A stretch of DNA of 64,000 nucleotides from positions 4,824,501 through 4,888,500 of the forward strand of contig JAZARR010000082.1 of NCBI GenBank assembly GCA_037389465.1. The letters run 5' to 3'. Positions 13,701-25,500 of this stretch are shown piece after piece (position 1 is the first letter of the stretch; every line of letters starts with the position of its first letter). The position numbers and the translations under genes are program-made. This DNA is from Baylisascaris procyonis. Its lineage: Eukaryota > Nematoda > Chromadorea > Rhabditida > Ascarididae. Under the pieces are notes generated by a model. It saw nothing but the letters and a program-made list of their open reading frames with translations. It was not told the origin of the DNA and made no database searches.

Positions 13701-16700
13701 GCTGATTCAGCTGCGGCGATAGCCTAAAGAGGGATTTCGAAAATGATTCCACTCGCTGGGATGAAAAAGAGCATTTATGCATTTTCCTCGAAAAAGTGCA
13801 ACCTTCTAAAATCATTGAAATGTTAGATATATTTAAGAAAACTTGCTTCATAAGAGAACACGAGATTACTGAAATTTCTTTTCAAATCCACCAGCGAATA
13901 GGGTAGGGGAAGAGGAAAAGGAAGGGGAAGGGGAAAGGAGAGAGGTGAAGGGATGGAAGAAGGGTACATGGAGATATGAAAGGTCACTATTTTAAAAGAC
14001 TGCTTCGTGCATCAATAAGCGATAAAGATAAGGTATAAAGCCTCTAAGAGTGTAGCTTAGAGGGAAAATTCGGTGCAAATAGAGTTATCTTAAGGGCACA
14101 AACATCTGTGAATATTCTATGGGGCATATTCGATTGCTGGTCATTGTATTTTTATTTTAAGATGACATTCACATATACATTATTGGCAATTTTCAATATG
14201 TATGCAATGAGCATTTCCAAAAAAAACAATATGAAATTTTGAAATTTTGACATAAATTTTATTGAAATATGTTGAAATTTCATCAATTCGCGATGGAATG
14301 GTTGTGAAAATCACAACAATTTTCTTTTTTTTGAATTATTTTCTCGCAAAAAAAATTAGTTAACATTTCTTTCTCTTTCCATTCTTTATGATAATACATC
14401 TAAATTATTCTAAAATTGATTACAAAAAAAAAAAAACTATAGAAAGATTTAGAGTGAAGAGGTAACTGTTCATTGATTCCTTCGATTGTATGCAATAGCA
14501 TCTCTTCATGAGACAATAAGATTCAAGTAGAAACTAATCGATTCTGTCATCATTATTTATAAATCTCAACGATGATTTCAGCGTCTTTTTTTTTGAACGT
14601 TTTATTGATTCAATGCATCATATGAGAGTCATTTTATCCCATTGCAATGAATCCTTTGTATACATTGAAAGACGATCATTCCCTATATTTATCAAAATCC
14701 TAATACGCATTTTCAATTCTATGATACATTAATAGAAGGATTTTTTGTAGTGGAAAAGCTTGATGGAGATGACAAAACATTTTACAACATTATATATATC
14801 TTTGAGAGTTATGATATATGTCCATTATACTAACTAAACAATAATAGATACTATAGTATAGAACGATTTCTATGATCGTTGTATAGGATTTTATCTTATT
14901 ATCCTGCAGCAATTAGCATTCAATGCCATACACCTAATATTTAGAAAAATTTCTGCCGAAGCGTGGAAATAGGAAATCAGTGCAGGAAACGCACAGACAC
15001 ACAGACGCACGAGCGCAAAGGCACACAGACACGCATAAAAGCAATTCGACTACATTTCTAAAGAATGCTAGAATTGTGAAATCGTGGAAAAAAAACGTGA
15101 TCCTAAAATCTTTGCAAATTACTTCATAAAAAAGTGCATTTATATAAATGCAAATGAGAATGAGAATAGAGTTGAAAAGCTAACGAACATTACAACTATT
15201 AAGTTGCAATATGTCATTTTATCGTAAGAATACTTTCAACAACTGCAATAATCATTGACTGTATCGATCTCATAGGAATATAACTACAGCATATAACGAT
15301 TCATTAATATCAAATATTTTTGTCGAATATATTTCTAATAGAAAATCAACGTATGAAATGAACTAATATTATTTCAAGTAATCTCACGCAAAAAAACAAT
15401 TATTAGTTACGAGCGAGTAAATAACGCTAAATGAAAAGCGAAAATTATAGATCATAATAAATAAGAAACGCATGAGAAAAACTAATATAATCTATACTTT
15501 TTTAGAAAATTAGTCGAATAGATCAATCGATAAATATCGTTTATTTTTTCATCGAACGATCGGTTTATTGGTAGAATAAAAAGTTGTTCCATAAAGCTAT
15601 TCGCTAACGATATTTCTTTACTATACACATCAGCAAGTAGAGTAAATGTTAAACATTACTTTTATTTCCAACTATCCTAATTAGCTATCCCTGAATCATG
15701 TTCATGCGAAAATTGTTGAGAATTTCTAAAAAAAAAAAAAAAAAAATGCGCGAGTGACAGCGCTTACTGCATTAAATATAAAACATATTGCTATAGGTTT
15801 TATGTTGCATTTTAGCGACGCTATTGCGCTCATGCGAACATTTTTCACAATTATTTAAGTTATATTTACACACATAAGTTGCGTTATTTGTTGAACTTTT
15901 TGCTGATAGCTTGGTTGGTAAAAATCTCTTATATGATGTGAATACTTGATATAGATAAAACAATCATAACTTACAGATTTCTCTGGCATAGTGGGAAGGC
16001 AAACAAGGGAAAGAGAATAGAGCAATACAATGGTAGTCCAACAATTTTAGATAAATGCATTCGGGTATGTTAGCGGAAGGGGGAGGGTGAATTTATGAAG
16101 AAAAAATGCTACTAAGAGGAAAACTGTAAAGCGCAGATGTTGATTGCGTTGAAATATTGCCTGCTGAAAGCGTTATCAGAATTGAAAACGTAGATGTTGC
16201 AGCTTTTAATTGAAGCTGAACGGCTCAGCAAATATTCGAATAAGAGAGTCTTTCATTGCATCTCTCTCTCTCTTATTCTTTCAGAATTATGGTGAATTAT
16301 ATATGCACTTTCAAAGATGCTATAATATTTCGAAATTTCCATATAAAATGATAAAAAATTCAATTTCCGGTTAGTGGAATCACTCATTATTCGAAGTGAA
16401 TGCAACCTCAGATTGCATTACTTTTTTTTGTTTATAATAAATACCTCCGAGGTATCTTCATTGATTCATGAACGCATCAATTGAGAAAGTTTTTTATTAG
16501 ATGCGCTAGTATCGTTGATTCCATGATATTGTATCGTATAACTGGTTGTCATTCTATTGCTGCATAGCGAAAATATCTGAGAGCAATTACTAATTATTTG
16601 CTAGAAAATTTTATTTTTCACTAAATTATGATCGTAATTTGGAGTGTAATTTTTAAGTTCTGCAAAATATTTTCTTTTTTAAATCTTTTCCATTTGCAGT

Positions 16701-17991
16701 CATATGTCGTGATTAAGCGCACAATTTTCTTTCTTTCTTTCTTTTTTTTTCACCTGACTAATGAGGTTATAAGCTGAGATGATATCCCATCGATGAAGCT
16801 TATGTATAGATATTTTGTTGGCTTAATTGCAAATCCTGTGATATGGATTAGCAAATTTTTTTTTCTTTGTGTATATTTCATTTCATAGAGTATTGGATTT
16901 CGATGTATATATAAGCGTTTAGCAACGCTCTTCGTTAGACAAATAGCCGACAAACAAGCCGCTCCTCAACACATAGTGTTGACACATACATAATTGGTAA
17001 AGAAATAAACGTTTGTCTCGAGAGTGAAAAGCTATTGCTAAGCAAAATGAGAGACACGATGCTATCGTATTTACACAAGCAAAAATGTGCTCATGAGCAT
17101 TCTTATTTTTGGGTCTTACATTTGTGTTGAACAAATTTTCGCACACTCATTCATTGCCTGAATCAATCAACCGCTTTAAGAGACGAATGCAATTCAATTG
17201 TCCCGAGCCTATTCATTTAAAAAGAATACGCTTCCTATCGTCGCATCATCGATGCACGTCTTGCAATTCTAGATTGAAGTTGATGGGGTGGAGCCCCTAT
17301 TTAATGGGGCATAAAATGACCACAAATGTACGTTCAAATATTGGTAGCAGTGTACATTTATAAAATATTACATGATGCGTTTTCTTAGAGGTCAAATCTC
17401 AGTCACATATTTTCACTCATTTTCTAGGGATGAATGAGAGAAAGGAAAGGGTTTGGGAGGGGGGGGGGCTGAGATTTATTAAAAAGCGTCGTTTTCATTG
17501 AATTCATACGATATTTTCATAATGGAATGAAATTATTTTGTGCAATTAGAAGCGACCGTTAAGAAAATATTGCATAGTACTGACCTAAATAACTAACAGC
17601 GAAATGAAAAATTTTTAAAAATCTGTGAAAAAAAGTTTAATTAGAAGATGACAATTTTTTAGAATGAAAAGTGGGAAGAAAAAGATGGCGGATATTCTCT
17701 TCTCAATGTTGTCGAGTATAACGATAGAGGATGGAAATATTTCTTAAGGGGACAGGAAGTACAAGAAATCTTTAAAAAAACTGAAGTGTATTGAGAAAAG
17801 GAGGCGTGAGGTATTACGGATGAACAACTGCACAATAGGATTTTAAAAACTTACGTTGTAAATGTTTCATCATCTACATCGTCTACCATCTCTTCATCTT
17901 CATCGAGTTCATCATCGATATTTATATGATGATCGTCGTATGCTTCATCAACGTCTTCCTCTTGTTCATTCTCATTCGTATCAATATGATC
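1644..17991 (-). CDS. Glutamate-gated chloride channel alpha-type subunit, partial multi-exon gene
   Basis: Cys-loop ligand-gated anion channel of the nematode GluCl family, the ivermectin target, acting in the plasma membrane of neurons and muscle. Ten exons join in one frame: complement(17855..17991, 8238..8338, 6359..6404, 4941..5106, 4213..4338, 3653..3722, 3245..3410, 2673..2808, 2497..2563, 1644..1721), about 364 residues. Visible marks: [12 protein letters not shown] start of the ligand-binding domain; [15 protein letters not shown]; loop WMPDSFFQ; a Cys-loop with 13 residues between cysteines; a second cysteine pair [13 protein letters not shown] typical of GluCl; M1; the anion-selective PAR motif before M2; [20 protein letters not shown]3. 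Arg, Ser and Tyr residues that bind glutamate in the C. elegans structure are kept. AVR-14 or AVR-15 is the best match from memory. The signal-peptide exon was not found and M4 lies outside the window. Odd point: glutamate replaces the conserved glycine at the top of M3. Confidence 0.95.
2497..2563 (-). CDS. GluCl visible exon 9: M2-M3 loop
   Basis: A 67-nt exon, acceptor ATTTCAG, donor GTTATT. It encodes [20 protein letters not shown] then IE and one base. [12 protein letters not shown] is the family's M2-M3 linker. The last full codon is GAA (Glu), where other nematode GluCls have Gly (WIGAC). No alternative GT donor nearby would restore glycine. Confidence 0.95.
2673..2808 (-). CDS. GluCl visible exon 8: M1 and M2 pore helices
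   Basis: A 136-nt exon, acceptor TATTTTAG, donor GTTAAT. It encodes [20 protein letters not shown], then [20 protein letters not shown] and TMTTQ. M1 and the pore-lining M2 are both present, and PAR before M2 is the anion-selectivity filter. The split codon at the previous junction reads glycine (QFGYY), where other GluCls I recall have serine. Confidence 0.97.
3245..3410 (-). CDS. GluCl visible exon 7: loop C and pre-M1
   Basis: A 166-nt exon, acceptor TTTTTTGCAG, donor GTAATT. It encodes [20 protein letters not shown], then [19 protein letters not shown] and [15 protein letters not shown]. The second cysteine pair (YC to SC, loop C) is the feature shared by GluCl and glycine receptors but absent from GABA receptors. 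NVT is a potential glycosylation site. Confidence 0.96.
3653..3722 (-). CDS. GluCl visible exon 6: second half of Cys-loop
   Basis: A 70-nt exon, acceptor TTTTTCAG, donor GTATGC. It encodes [20 protein letters not shown] then DDI and one base of the next codon. It completes the Cys-loop (13 residues between the cysteines) and carries the SYAY motif whose Ser-Tyr pair lines the agonist site. Confidence 0.96.
4213..4338 (-). CDS. GluCl visible exon 5: binding domain and first half of Cys-loop
   Basis: A 126-nt, phase 0 exon encoding 42 residues, [20 protein letters not shown] then [22 protein letters not shown]. The NEKQA and DKPNVLIR blocks are nearly invariant in nematode GluCls. The SVRIS serine corresponds to a glutamate-contacting serine. 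The exon contains the first cysteine of the Cys-loop. Confidence 0.97.
4941..5106 (-). CDS. GluCl visible exon 4: ligand-binding core
   Basis: A 166-nt exon with acceptor TTTTTCAG. It encodes 55 residues from [20 protein letters not shown] to IWMPDSFFQ. Both ends match conserved blocks of GluCl and related glycine-type receptors. The donor is GTTCGA, a weaker site than the others. Confidence 0.96.
6359..6404 (-). CDS. GluCl visible exon 3
   Basis: A 46-nt exon, acceptor TTTCAG, donor GTTGG after AAG. It encodes [14 protein letters not shown] and completes split glycine and serine codons with its neighbours. The [13 protein letters not shown] stretch is a GluCl family signature, and its Arg matches the second glutamate-contacting arginine. 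The exon is too short to appear as a separate open frame. Confidence 0.93.
8238..8338 (-). CDS. GluCl visible exon 2: start of ligand-binding domain
   Basis: A 101-nt exon between acceptor TTTCAG and donor GTAAGA. It encodes [20 protein letters not shown] then [14 protein letters not shown], the first helix and start of the beta-sandwich of nematode GluCl subunits. NLS is a possible N-glycosylation site. The arginine of the WRVRPPG motif matches an arginine that contacts glutamate in the C. elegans GluCl structure. Confidence 0.95.
8339..17854 (-). other. GluCl 9.5-kb intron
   Basis: Separates the acidic extension exon from the ligand-binding domain. No homology-supported gene was seen on either strand; open frames of 60-84 codons here look like chance. 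It contains poly(A/T) runs, a purine-rich stretch near 13905-13960, a CA-rich stretch near 14990-15035 and a distinct G+C-richer island at about 12770-13270, listed separately. Confidence 0.6.
12770..13270. promoter_or_regulatory. Possible intronic regulatory island
   Basis: A block with clearly higher G+C than its surroundings and no convincing coding frame. It holds a perfect palindromic CRE (TGACGTCA, 12773-12780), an Sp1/KLF-like GGGCGTGGC (13149-13157), a CCAAT core in GGCCAATT (13161-13168) and several CATATG E-boxes, for example at 12836 and 13136. These elements together in the long first visible intron would suit an enhancer or internal promoter of the channel gene. Motifs this short also occur by chance. 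Confidence 0.25.
17855..17991 (-). CDS. GluCl visible exon 1: acidic extracellular extension
   Basis: A 137-nt exon with acceptor TTTTAG before it and donor GTAAGT after it. It encodes about 45 residues, of which 24 are Asp or Glu, ending in DDETFT. It leaves two bases (AC). These join the single base A of the exon at 8338 to make threonine, giving [20 protein letters not shown] across a 9.5-kb intron. The phase fit, the splice sites and the way it runs into the known GluCl N-terminus support it. It lies before the ligand-binding core, so it should be a flexible extracellular tail. It starts in phase 0 and has no start codon or signal peptide, so at least one more upstream exon is needed. Confidence 0.8.
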
Positions 17992-18985
17992 CTAAAAGAT
18001 CCGTTTCATCAATCTAAATCTTTTCTTTTTTTTTTCTCTCTCTTTTCGTCGAACAAATAATTTGCAAACGCCTTTTAGTGATGAACGTTATGCGATGTTC
18101 TCAATAAATTATTCATTAAATCTTTATCGATATTACTGCCATATGTTTCGTGTCTAATTAAAATCTCAAATAAATATTCATTTTCTAATTGCTGAAGAAT
18201 TTTTTTTGTCATGTACTTATATGAGAAAAATTCTATTCGACAGAAAAAAAAACATTTGCAGAAATCATTTTCCACTTGCTAACGCAAAATTTATGAATTT
18301 GATTTAAATTTGAGGAGGAAATTATTGCACTCGAAAAGTGAATCTAGCAAATAACGTTGTATGATTTTCATAGAAAATCCTATGAAAATAGATAATAAAT
18401 TTGGAAAATTTTTTTTAGCGATTTGCGCTGGCATTAAGAAACATTAGATTAGTGATTAGTGATTTATTTTAAAATTGAAAAGTCAGGTTCCGTTAGGCGT
18501 TTAATATTACCACTTCTGTATATTTGCATACAAAGAAGTAGTAATAGTAATGTTTCCGTTTAATACTGCTAAAAATATAGATATCTGAATCGGTGATTTA
18601 ATTGACTAATATTTTAGTTTTTTTTATGGATTGTGTAAAATTTTCTGGGAAAGTCTGTGATATTATGAGCGAATAGGTGGTGCATATTATATAAGGGAAT
18701 ATAGCACATAGCAATGCTTTTTTTTTTCGCAAATCGTCTATTTTTTTCGAAGAAATTGCATCTTCATTAAAAATTTTTCATTCACCGCCCAGTTGAACAT
18801 GTTCGATTTCTTTGTTTCATTTTTAAGCCTCTCAACAACAATAAAGGTTGCCCATTGAAAAAATTTTCAATAAAATCACAATTGTTTCCAAAGCAACAAC
18901 TCAACAAACCACATAGCTATTCTATGTAAGAGTGTTGCAAAATGAGTTCTAATCGATTTTGAGAATAAGCAAAAATGGATATTCA
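17992..18985. other. Gap between GluCl exon and neighbouring gene's 3' end
   Basis: About 1 kb. I searched the minus strand for an ATG followed by a hydrophobic signal peptide and a GT donor and did not find one. A/T-rich, no repeat noted. Confidence 0.5.
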
Positions 18986-18991
18986 TTTATT
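18986..18991 (-). terminator. Poly(A) signal AATAAA
   Basis: AATAAA on the minus strand, about 18 nt downstream of the stop codon at 19009-19011. It marks the probable 3' end of the gene spanning 19009-43380. Confidence 0.5.
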
Positions 18992-19008
18992 ATAAGCTAA
19001 TAAATAAA

Positions 19009-19183
19009 TTAGCAAAAAATGTGACATCCAAATACATCAGAATTGTAGCCATCGGCTGAAGATTGCAAACGATTGTGTGCATCGACGTACGATGCGTCTG
19101 ATATGCCATCTGTGAATCTGCTACGTTGCCTCATTCGAGCGCTTAACGATCCTTTCGATACTCTTGCCTCTAGATTTGATGCT
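19009..19183 (-). CDS. Hypothetical protein, terminal exon
   Basis: Acceptor GTCTTTCAG, 57 codons, stop TAA at 19009-19011. Encodes ASNLEARVSKGSLSARMRQR then SRFTDGISDASYVDAHNRLQ and ends SDVFGCHIFC. Codon composition and G+C stand out from the AT-rich flanks. AATAAA lies 18 nt downstream. This is the best supported exon of the gene. Confidence 0.65.
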
Positions 19184-22100
19184 CTGAAAGACGTATAATG
19201 GATGCGCCTCATTGAATGATTTGCTTATCGAAGTTCACATCTTTCTCTATTAAAAATAGAATCACTCAAAGAGTAGATAGATGCGCATGTGGCTTGAGGA
19301 TTTTCGAGGATTGCCTCTGAGGGATCTTGAATCCCTATCACCGCTAAAGAATGCTAAATATCGAGTTCTCTATAACTCATAAAAATTGTAATTTACGTTT
19401 GAGGCAGAATTTAAGGTTACTGATTGATTGTTGAAAATTTAAAGATCACTGGGTTACTATCGCCCACAATCGGAAGTTTTTTTTATTTAAATCTTTCCGA
19501 CAAGAACGTCATTAGAATTTGCTGGCAAAAAAGCCCGGAAGTTCGCTTGATATCTTCTGATGGTTGACGCTATAGAAGTGAGAATAAACAGATGAAAATT
19601 TTGATGAATTTATTCGTTCCAATATGAAAAGCTCAAAAGGCTCTATCATTTATTGTGCTCAAAAAATAACCTTTTAATAATCTACATTTAATGTACCTTT
19701 GCGAAATTAAAAATTAAACTCTCATATAACAGGCGTATTCTCTCTTTGAAACTTATGAAAATTATTCGATAATTTTAGCTGGAATAATCTTCGTAATGAA
19801 TAATAATAATTTATGCGATATTTTTTGAATGAACAGGAAGTTCATTGTCACTCATTAATCTGCGTCTCACTTTTTTCGCATTGATTTATAAACTACGGCA
19901 TAGATATGAACAATTGCAAGAGACCTGGAATACTCATGTCTGTGGCTCATTGCATGAATAGCTCGGTACAAACAAAAGAACCAATTTTTTTTTTTAATTA
20001 AACCAGTAATCGATAGGTTAAGGAATTAAATGAATTGTTTGCAAAACTTTCATTGTCTGTTGGTTATTTACAAGAATGCTCACTCCAGAAGTGAACTTTG
20101 CAACGAACGGACATCGTGAGGGAACTTCTGTAGCTCATTCCCTCGCTTATATTAAAGAAAAAATATTTGCATGAATCGAACCGTTGCAAAATTTAATGAT
20201 GTAAATTCATCGAATTCCACAAAAATTGGACACCATCGATTATGAGCTCTATAAAAACTGTGCTACTCATTTGCGGAAATCAACACAAATGAGAGGATGA
20301 AAAAGATGAAAAGAGCAATTAAATAAGTTTTGATATGAAGTTGCTTACAGTAAAATGATCGCAATTAGTAATGGGCCGAGTAGCGTTATGCGATTCATAG
20401 TTGAGCCAATTTAATAGTCGTCCATTGATAGACGACAGCATGTAAATTGCAAAAGAATCCTTTCTCTGTCAATATTTCGTTCGAATTCTATAAAAAAAAC
20501 CTGCAAAATTCGCTTGAATCATATTTCCACCTACCAACAATAAAAATTATTCGCATAAGTTTTAATTTTATCCGGAATATTTATAATAAAATTTTTAAAA
20601 TCGTATAATATTTCAATGAGAAAATAACTTTGCTTAATAATAACTCGAAAGTACATGTCGTTTCGATTTTCTTTCAACGACGATCATTTATGCGGTCAAA
20701 TGCGTAAGAATATCGGAAGTCATGCATTCATAGCTTTCAAATTTGTGCACTATATCAGGAATTTATTCGAAGAAAGTATAAGGCTTTAAAGAATTTTTAT
20801 TACCAGATTCCATAAGTTGCCAATTGAAAATTTTCTCAATTTTAATATGGAAGGAGATAAGGCAATTATGGTTTATAGGTGACGATTGCGAGAAACAGCG
20901 TGAAGCGACTATAAAATTTTTTTCGAAACACAGCAACTATCATTAGCACAAATTTCGACGATCTGCATAATTTTTTGATGTAGTCAAGTTGGCAAGAAAA
21001 TATCAGCTAATTTATACTCGGAATATATAAGTGAAAGAAATATGGAACTTTCTAGAAGGAATAAGATATAGACCAGGTCTTCATTGATAAAATAGAGAAA
21101 TGCCATAAAACGTTATCGTTGCTAAACGTTTAACTCAACATTTCTCAAGAAGTTTTAAGGAAATGAAAAGAAAACATAATAAGCAAAGCATGAGGAAATC
21201 GGCAATTAAATATAGAATCTTAAAGAAAAAAAAAATTCAGAAATGAAAGAATGAAAAATGTTCTATTCATGGCGGAAATTTGCAAAAAAAAACAACTATG
21301 AAAATCAATGCAAAATATAAGCAAACTATCAAATATCTGTCATAAAAACATAAGCTTATTGTTCTTCACTTTCATATGACATTTGAAGAAAATATTTTTC
21401 ATTCAAAAGCAACTAAAAATCGCCAATATTATATTGAATTCACACAATATGTACATTTGAAATTTCGACCAATCCGTTAATTACTGTGGCCCACAATTTA
21501 AAACCTCGTGCTGCTAATCATTAGCCGCCGTTCGATTTCAATTTCACTCGATTCAGCTAGAAAAATTTTGCGTAATATATGTGCACCAGCTATTCAGTGA
21601 TTCGAATCGATCATCAATACGAGTAATAGACATATAAAAATATAATTGATTCAATAGCTTCTGCAAAAACGTGTGCCATAAAAAGCAGTGAGGGAAAAAA
21701 CCAACGATTATCTTCGATTAGTACTGTTCTAACGATTTGAAATACCCTCACTGGACCAGGGAAGATACATCAAGATGCGATTTTCGCTTGAACTTTCTTT
21801 ACTTTGCGAGAAGGCTCGAAAAATACCTCCTAGATTTTACAATTCGCCTTGAAATTGAAAAAAAAGCGTTTTATCGATGACTGCAAGTGAGAACGAATAT
21901 GTCTGTCCTAAAATGTTGTGAAAACTATAAATTAGCAAAAGCGAATCTTAGTATTTGATAAGGGAGTTTCTCAAAACAATATAAAACAAATAACATAATA
22001 AGGCAAACTAAATAAAACGTCATAAAAGTCACCATGAAGAGTAAAAACGCTTGTGTGTATGCTGCTGATACTATCAGCGTTTTCGCATTCTTTTCTTTAG

Positions 22101-22414
22101 ACTAGTCACTTAAACGATTTAACAGAGGTCAAAAAAAAAAAAAATTGCATTCACTCAATTGCACTCAAAAATCTTTCAAAAAAAGATTTGTGCTTTTAAT
22201 ATATAGGCAAACTATATATTCTACTATATTGCATAACCAATCGAGAAATGCATGCAAAATTTCTGACATATATGAATTGCTACAGCCATATTTAAGATCG
22301 ATTAATCAACTTGGAAATCGATATAAGAGTTCCTTTCAAGATTTCATTACATCAGCTAGATGTCATAAATGTAGCATTCAACAGTTATAAATTTGATGCT
22401 AATAGAAAGATGAA

Positions 22415-22503
<89 letters not shown>

Positions 22504-25500
22504 CCGTTAATGCTTATTGCAAATACGATAAGTGAGTATCACTTGTAAGTCATTGCAAATGTTTAATGCAAAAGCAAATGCAAGCGCAAAAGAATAAATG
22601 CAAATAAAATATGCTCAACAAAACGCCTCTACTACACGAAGACATCGCACCAAATAAATGATTCGAAATATCTTCTTTGTTTAAAAGGTCAGCGATTTAT
22701 TGTCGATATGTTTATATGCATTATGTCGTTCAAATAGAGCAATACAAACGATCTCTAGCTTATGGTTATGCTCATTGAACGAGACAAGAAACAGTTATGT
22801 CTGTGTATGTGTATGCGGTATGTGCGCGTATGTATTTGCGTGTGGTCACAATCCTTCAGCATGAATTGATCTAGTGGGCATAAAATGTTGCTTTGAATGA
22901 ATCATTCATGTCCAGTACGGCCTTAGTTCTGTTGGAAGAGAAGAGGGGAGGGTAGGGCAAATGCCATCAAATAATGGGCTTTTCAAAACCTGAATTTGCA
23001 TACCAGATATGTTCACATGAAAACATTTATTTTTCAGATAATATCCAGACAAAATACTGACTTGAAGACGTGGATTACAAAAAAAGGATATCTGCGGATG
23101 CACCTCGATAGAACTTCCACCTTATTAGCGCAATATTTGAAGTATCAGAAATGATTAATAATTGAGTAGTGCTTTGGATTCTCATAATATTCGTTGTGCA
23201 AATATGAGGCTAATAAGTGGAAAAGCTCACTGAAAAGGCTACTGATAAGTTATGCGATTTTGCAACTCGGCTTCTAGATCAACGGATAGCCGCGAAAATT
23301 GAATCTACGAGCGTTTTACGAACTAATTCTGAACTGCATAGAAAGGCGATTAGTGATATCGCATCTAACACCATCGCAACTATCTCTGCCCTATTCGGTT
23401 ATGATATAATGTACAAGTTTAGCTATGACTGCCACTTTCAGTCATCTTTTGCTGCTGGACAGAGTTTTTACACTAAAACAGCTGCGTATTTGAACATATA
23501 TTCCAAGCTAGTTTTTCAACGTTTAAAAATTGTAAGTAATCGGTAATGAAAATTACTTTTTGCACGAAAGCAATAATCGCTTTTATATAAAATGCAATTG
23601 CTCATCTCTATTTTATGAGTGAAAATACTCATTGACGTAACGACAACGAATATAATATAATAAAACTTCATACTGTGTTGCTTCATTTAAGCATCGAAAA
23701 AAAAACAGCAATAATCTAAGTGCATGAAACCCTTAGGAGTGAATATCTTAAATGAAATGCATTCATGCGGTTAAAAGAATGTCATTTCATCTGATTTCAC
23801 ACATCTACCTGATAATAAATCGACAGCAACGATGATTTTTATGAAATGAGGGATTTTATTTATTTAAAAAATGCTTTAGCAAATTTACTTCCGAATCAAC
23901 GATTCACTATTTGCGATAGGAAAATTAGGATTTTTTTTTCTGAAAGACAACATTTGAATAGCTAAGCTATATTAAGATAATTTTTCATATTCTCTATATT
24001 TATTGTATTAATTTATAAAATAATGTATTAAAAAAGAAGTGCCAAATTATTCTCAGCAAGAAATCGTGACATGATATTTGTTTGTAACTGATAAGATGGA
24101 CTTGTAAGTGTTAAAAAAAAACGTCGATATTGTAAATACGAAATATTTTTTGTTTTTTTTTGCACTCATTTAATATCTAATTAAACAAAAATATTTCTGA
24201 GAGTATCCCTACTCATTTGTTTGAAACTGTTTAATAGTAGAACACCATAGTATTGCAAAACGAAACAACTTTCATACCTCTTTGCTCGAAATTCGAATTT
24301 TTTTGATCAATCCTGAAAGTCATATCATATAATGGAATCTGTTTGTGAAAAAGCTTCAAAAAACTAGGCGCTAGATAAAAATGAAGCAAAAAAAAATTCT
24401 CTCATAGACGATAGAAGTTTGAAATTGTTGAGAATAATATTCGCATTTGAAAATATTATTTGCCTTCAGGATATAAACTTCGATCTCTGTGTAAATTGAT
24501 GCCCGATGTTAGCTAATTTATCCGCATAGTTTTGTGTTTATAGATCTACATTTGATGATTCTTAATTAATTCTGCTCTTTTATCTAAATGTATCTTTTAT
24601 ATATTTTTTACCTGCTGCATTCTAATTTGCGCAATTTCTTGTATATATTTTATCTTATATTTTGCAACCATCTTATTAACACGAGATTCACTTTTCTTTA
24701 AACTTAAGAGTGGCAAATTTAAAAAAAAAAAGTACAAAAATTAGAATGAGAAAATAAAGTTTTCAATAGTTTATAAAATGTTGCCTATCGAATTTGCATA
24801 TAAAATAGCAAAAATAACAAAAACGCCGCATTCTTTTGCTCTCAATGATCTTCACAAAAAAAAAAGATCTACTTGAACACATTCACTTGTACAATTGTGT
24901 GATACATATCGCATTGCAGCACATAAAAATATATACCAACACAAAAAGTTTTAATTGAATATATATGCTAAAATTTTAAAAAGCATTAGCCTAAGGGGGA
25001 TATAAAGAGGGTGAGGTGAAGGGATAATCGAAGAGAATATAATCCATGGAAGCAGACATATCGAATCATTTTATATAGTTACAAACAGAGTTGAACAAAA
25101 AAAAATGGCGACATATAAATTCATAAAGTACGAAGTAGTGAAAACGCTTTGTATATTCAGAAAAAAAACTTCCTGAAGTTTTATTATGCGCGCTTCATTC
25201 CCATTTGCATAATTTCTATTGCTTTAGCATCCCATCGTGACATTAAGCAATGAGTTGAAAAACTTAACGAAGTTTGCATAACATTAAAAAATGTATGTTG
25301 TTATATTTGAAGAATTTTTCTGTGTCTTCATTTTGTATTTGCGAATAGTAAAAATACTATAAAACAAATAATTGTAGGCTAATTACAAAAAAAAATAGTT
25401 CATCAAAGTTTCAACAAATTTATTAAAGTTTCATTAATAAATCGCCTTGAAAATTGAGCATAAAACACCCATCAAAAACAAGTTTCCGGTCGGGATGAAT

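Noticed and set aside
1644..17991. GABA-gated (UNC-49 type) channel as the identity of the Cys-loop gene
   Set aside because: The second cysteine pair in loop C and the [25 protein letters not shown]3 block are GluCl features.
20160..20200. tRNA-like B box (GGTTCGATTC on the minus strand)
   Set aside because: No A box or cloverleaf in the flanking 100 bp.
22906..23103. Minus-strand exon after a strong pyrimidine tract and CAG (near 22931)
   Set aside because: Only 18 codons open to a stop (TKAVLDMNDSFKATFYAH), no donor, no homology. The tract may be a chance acceptor.
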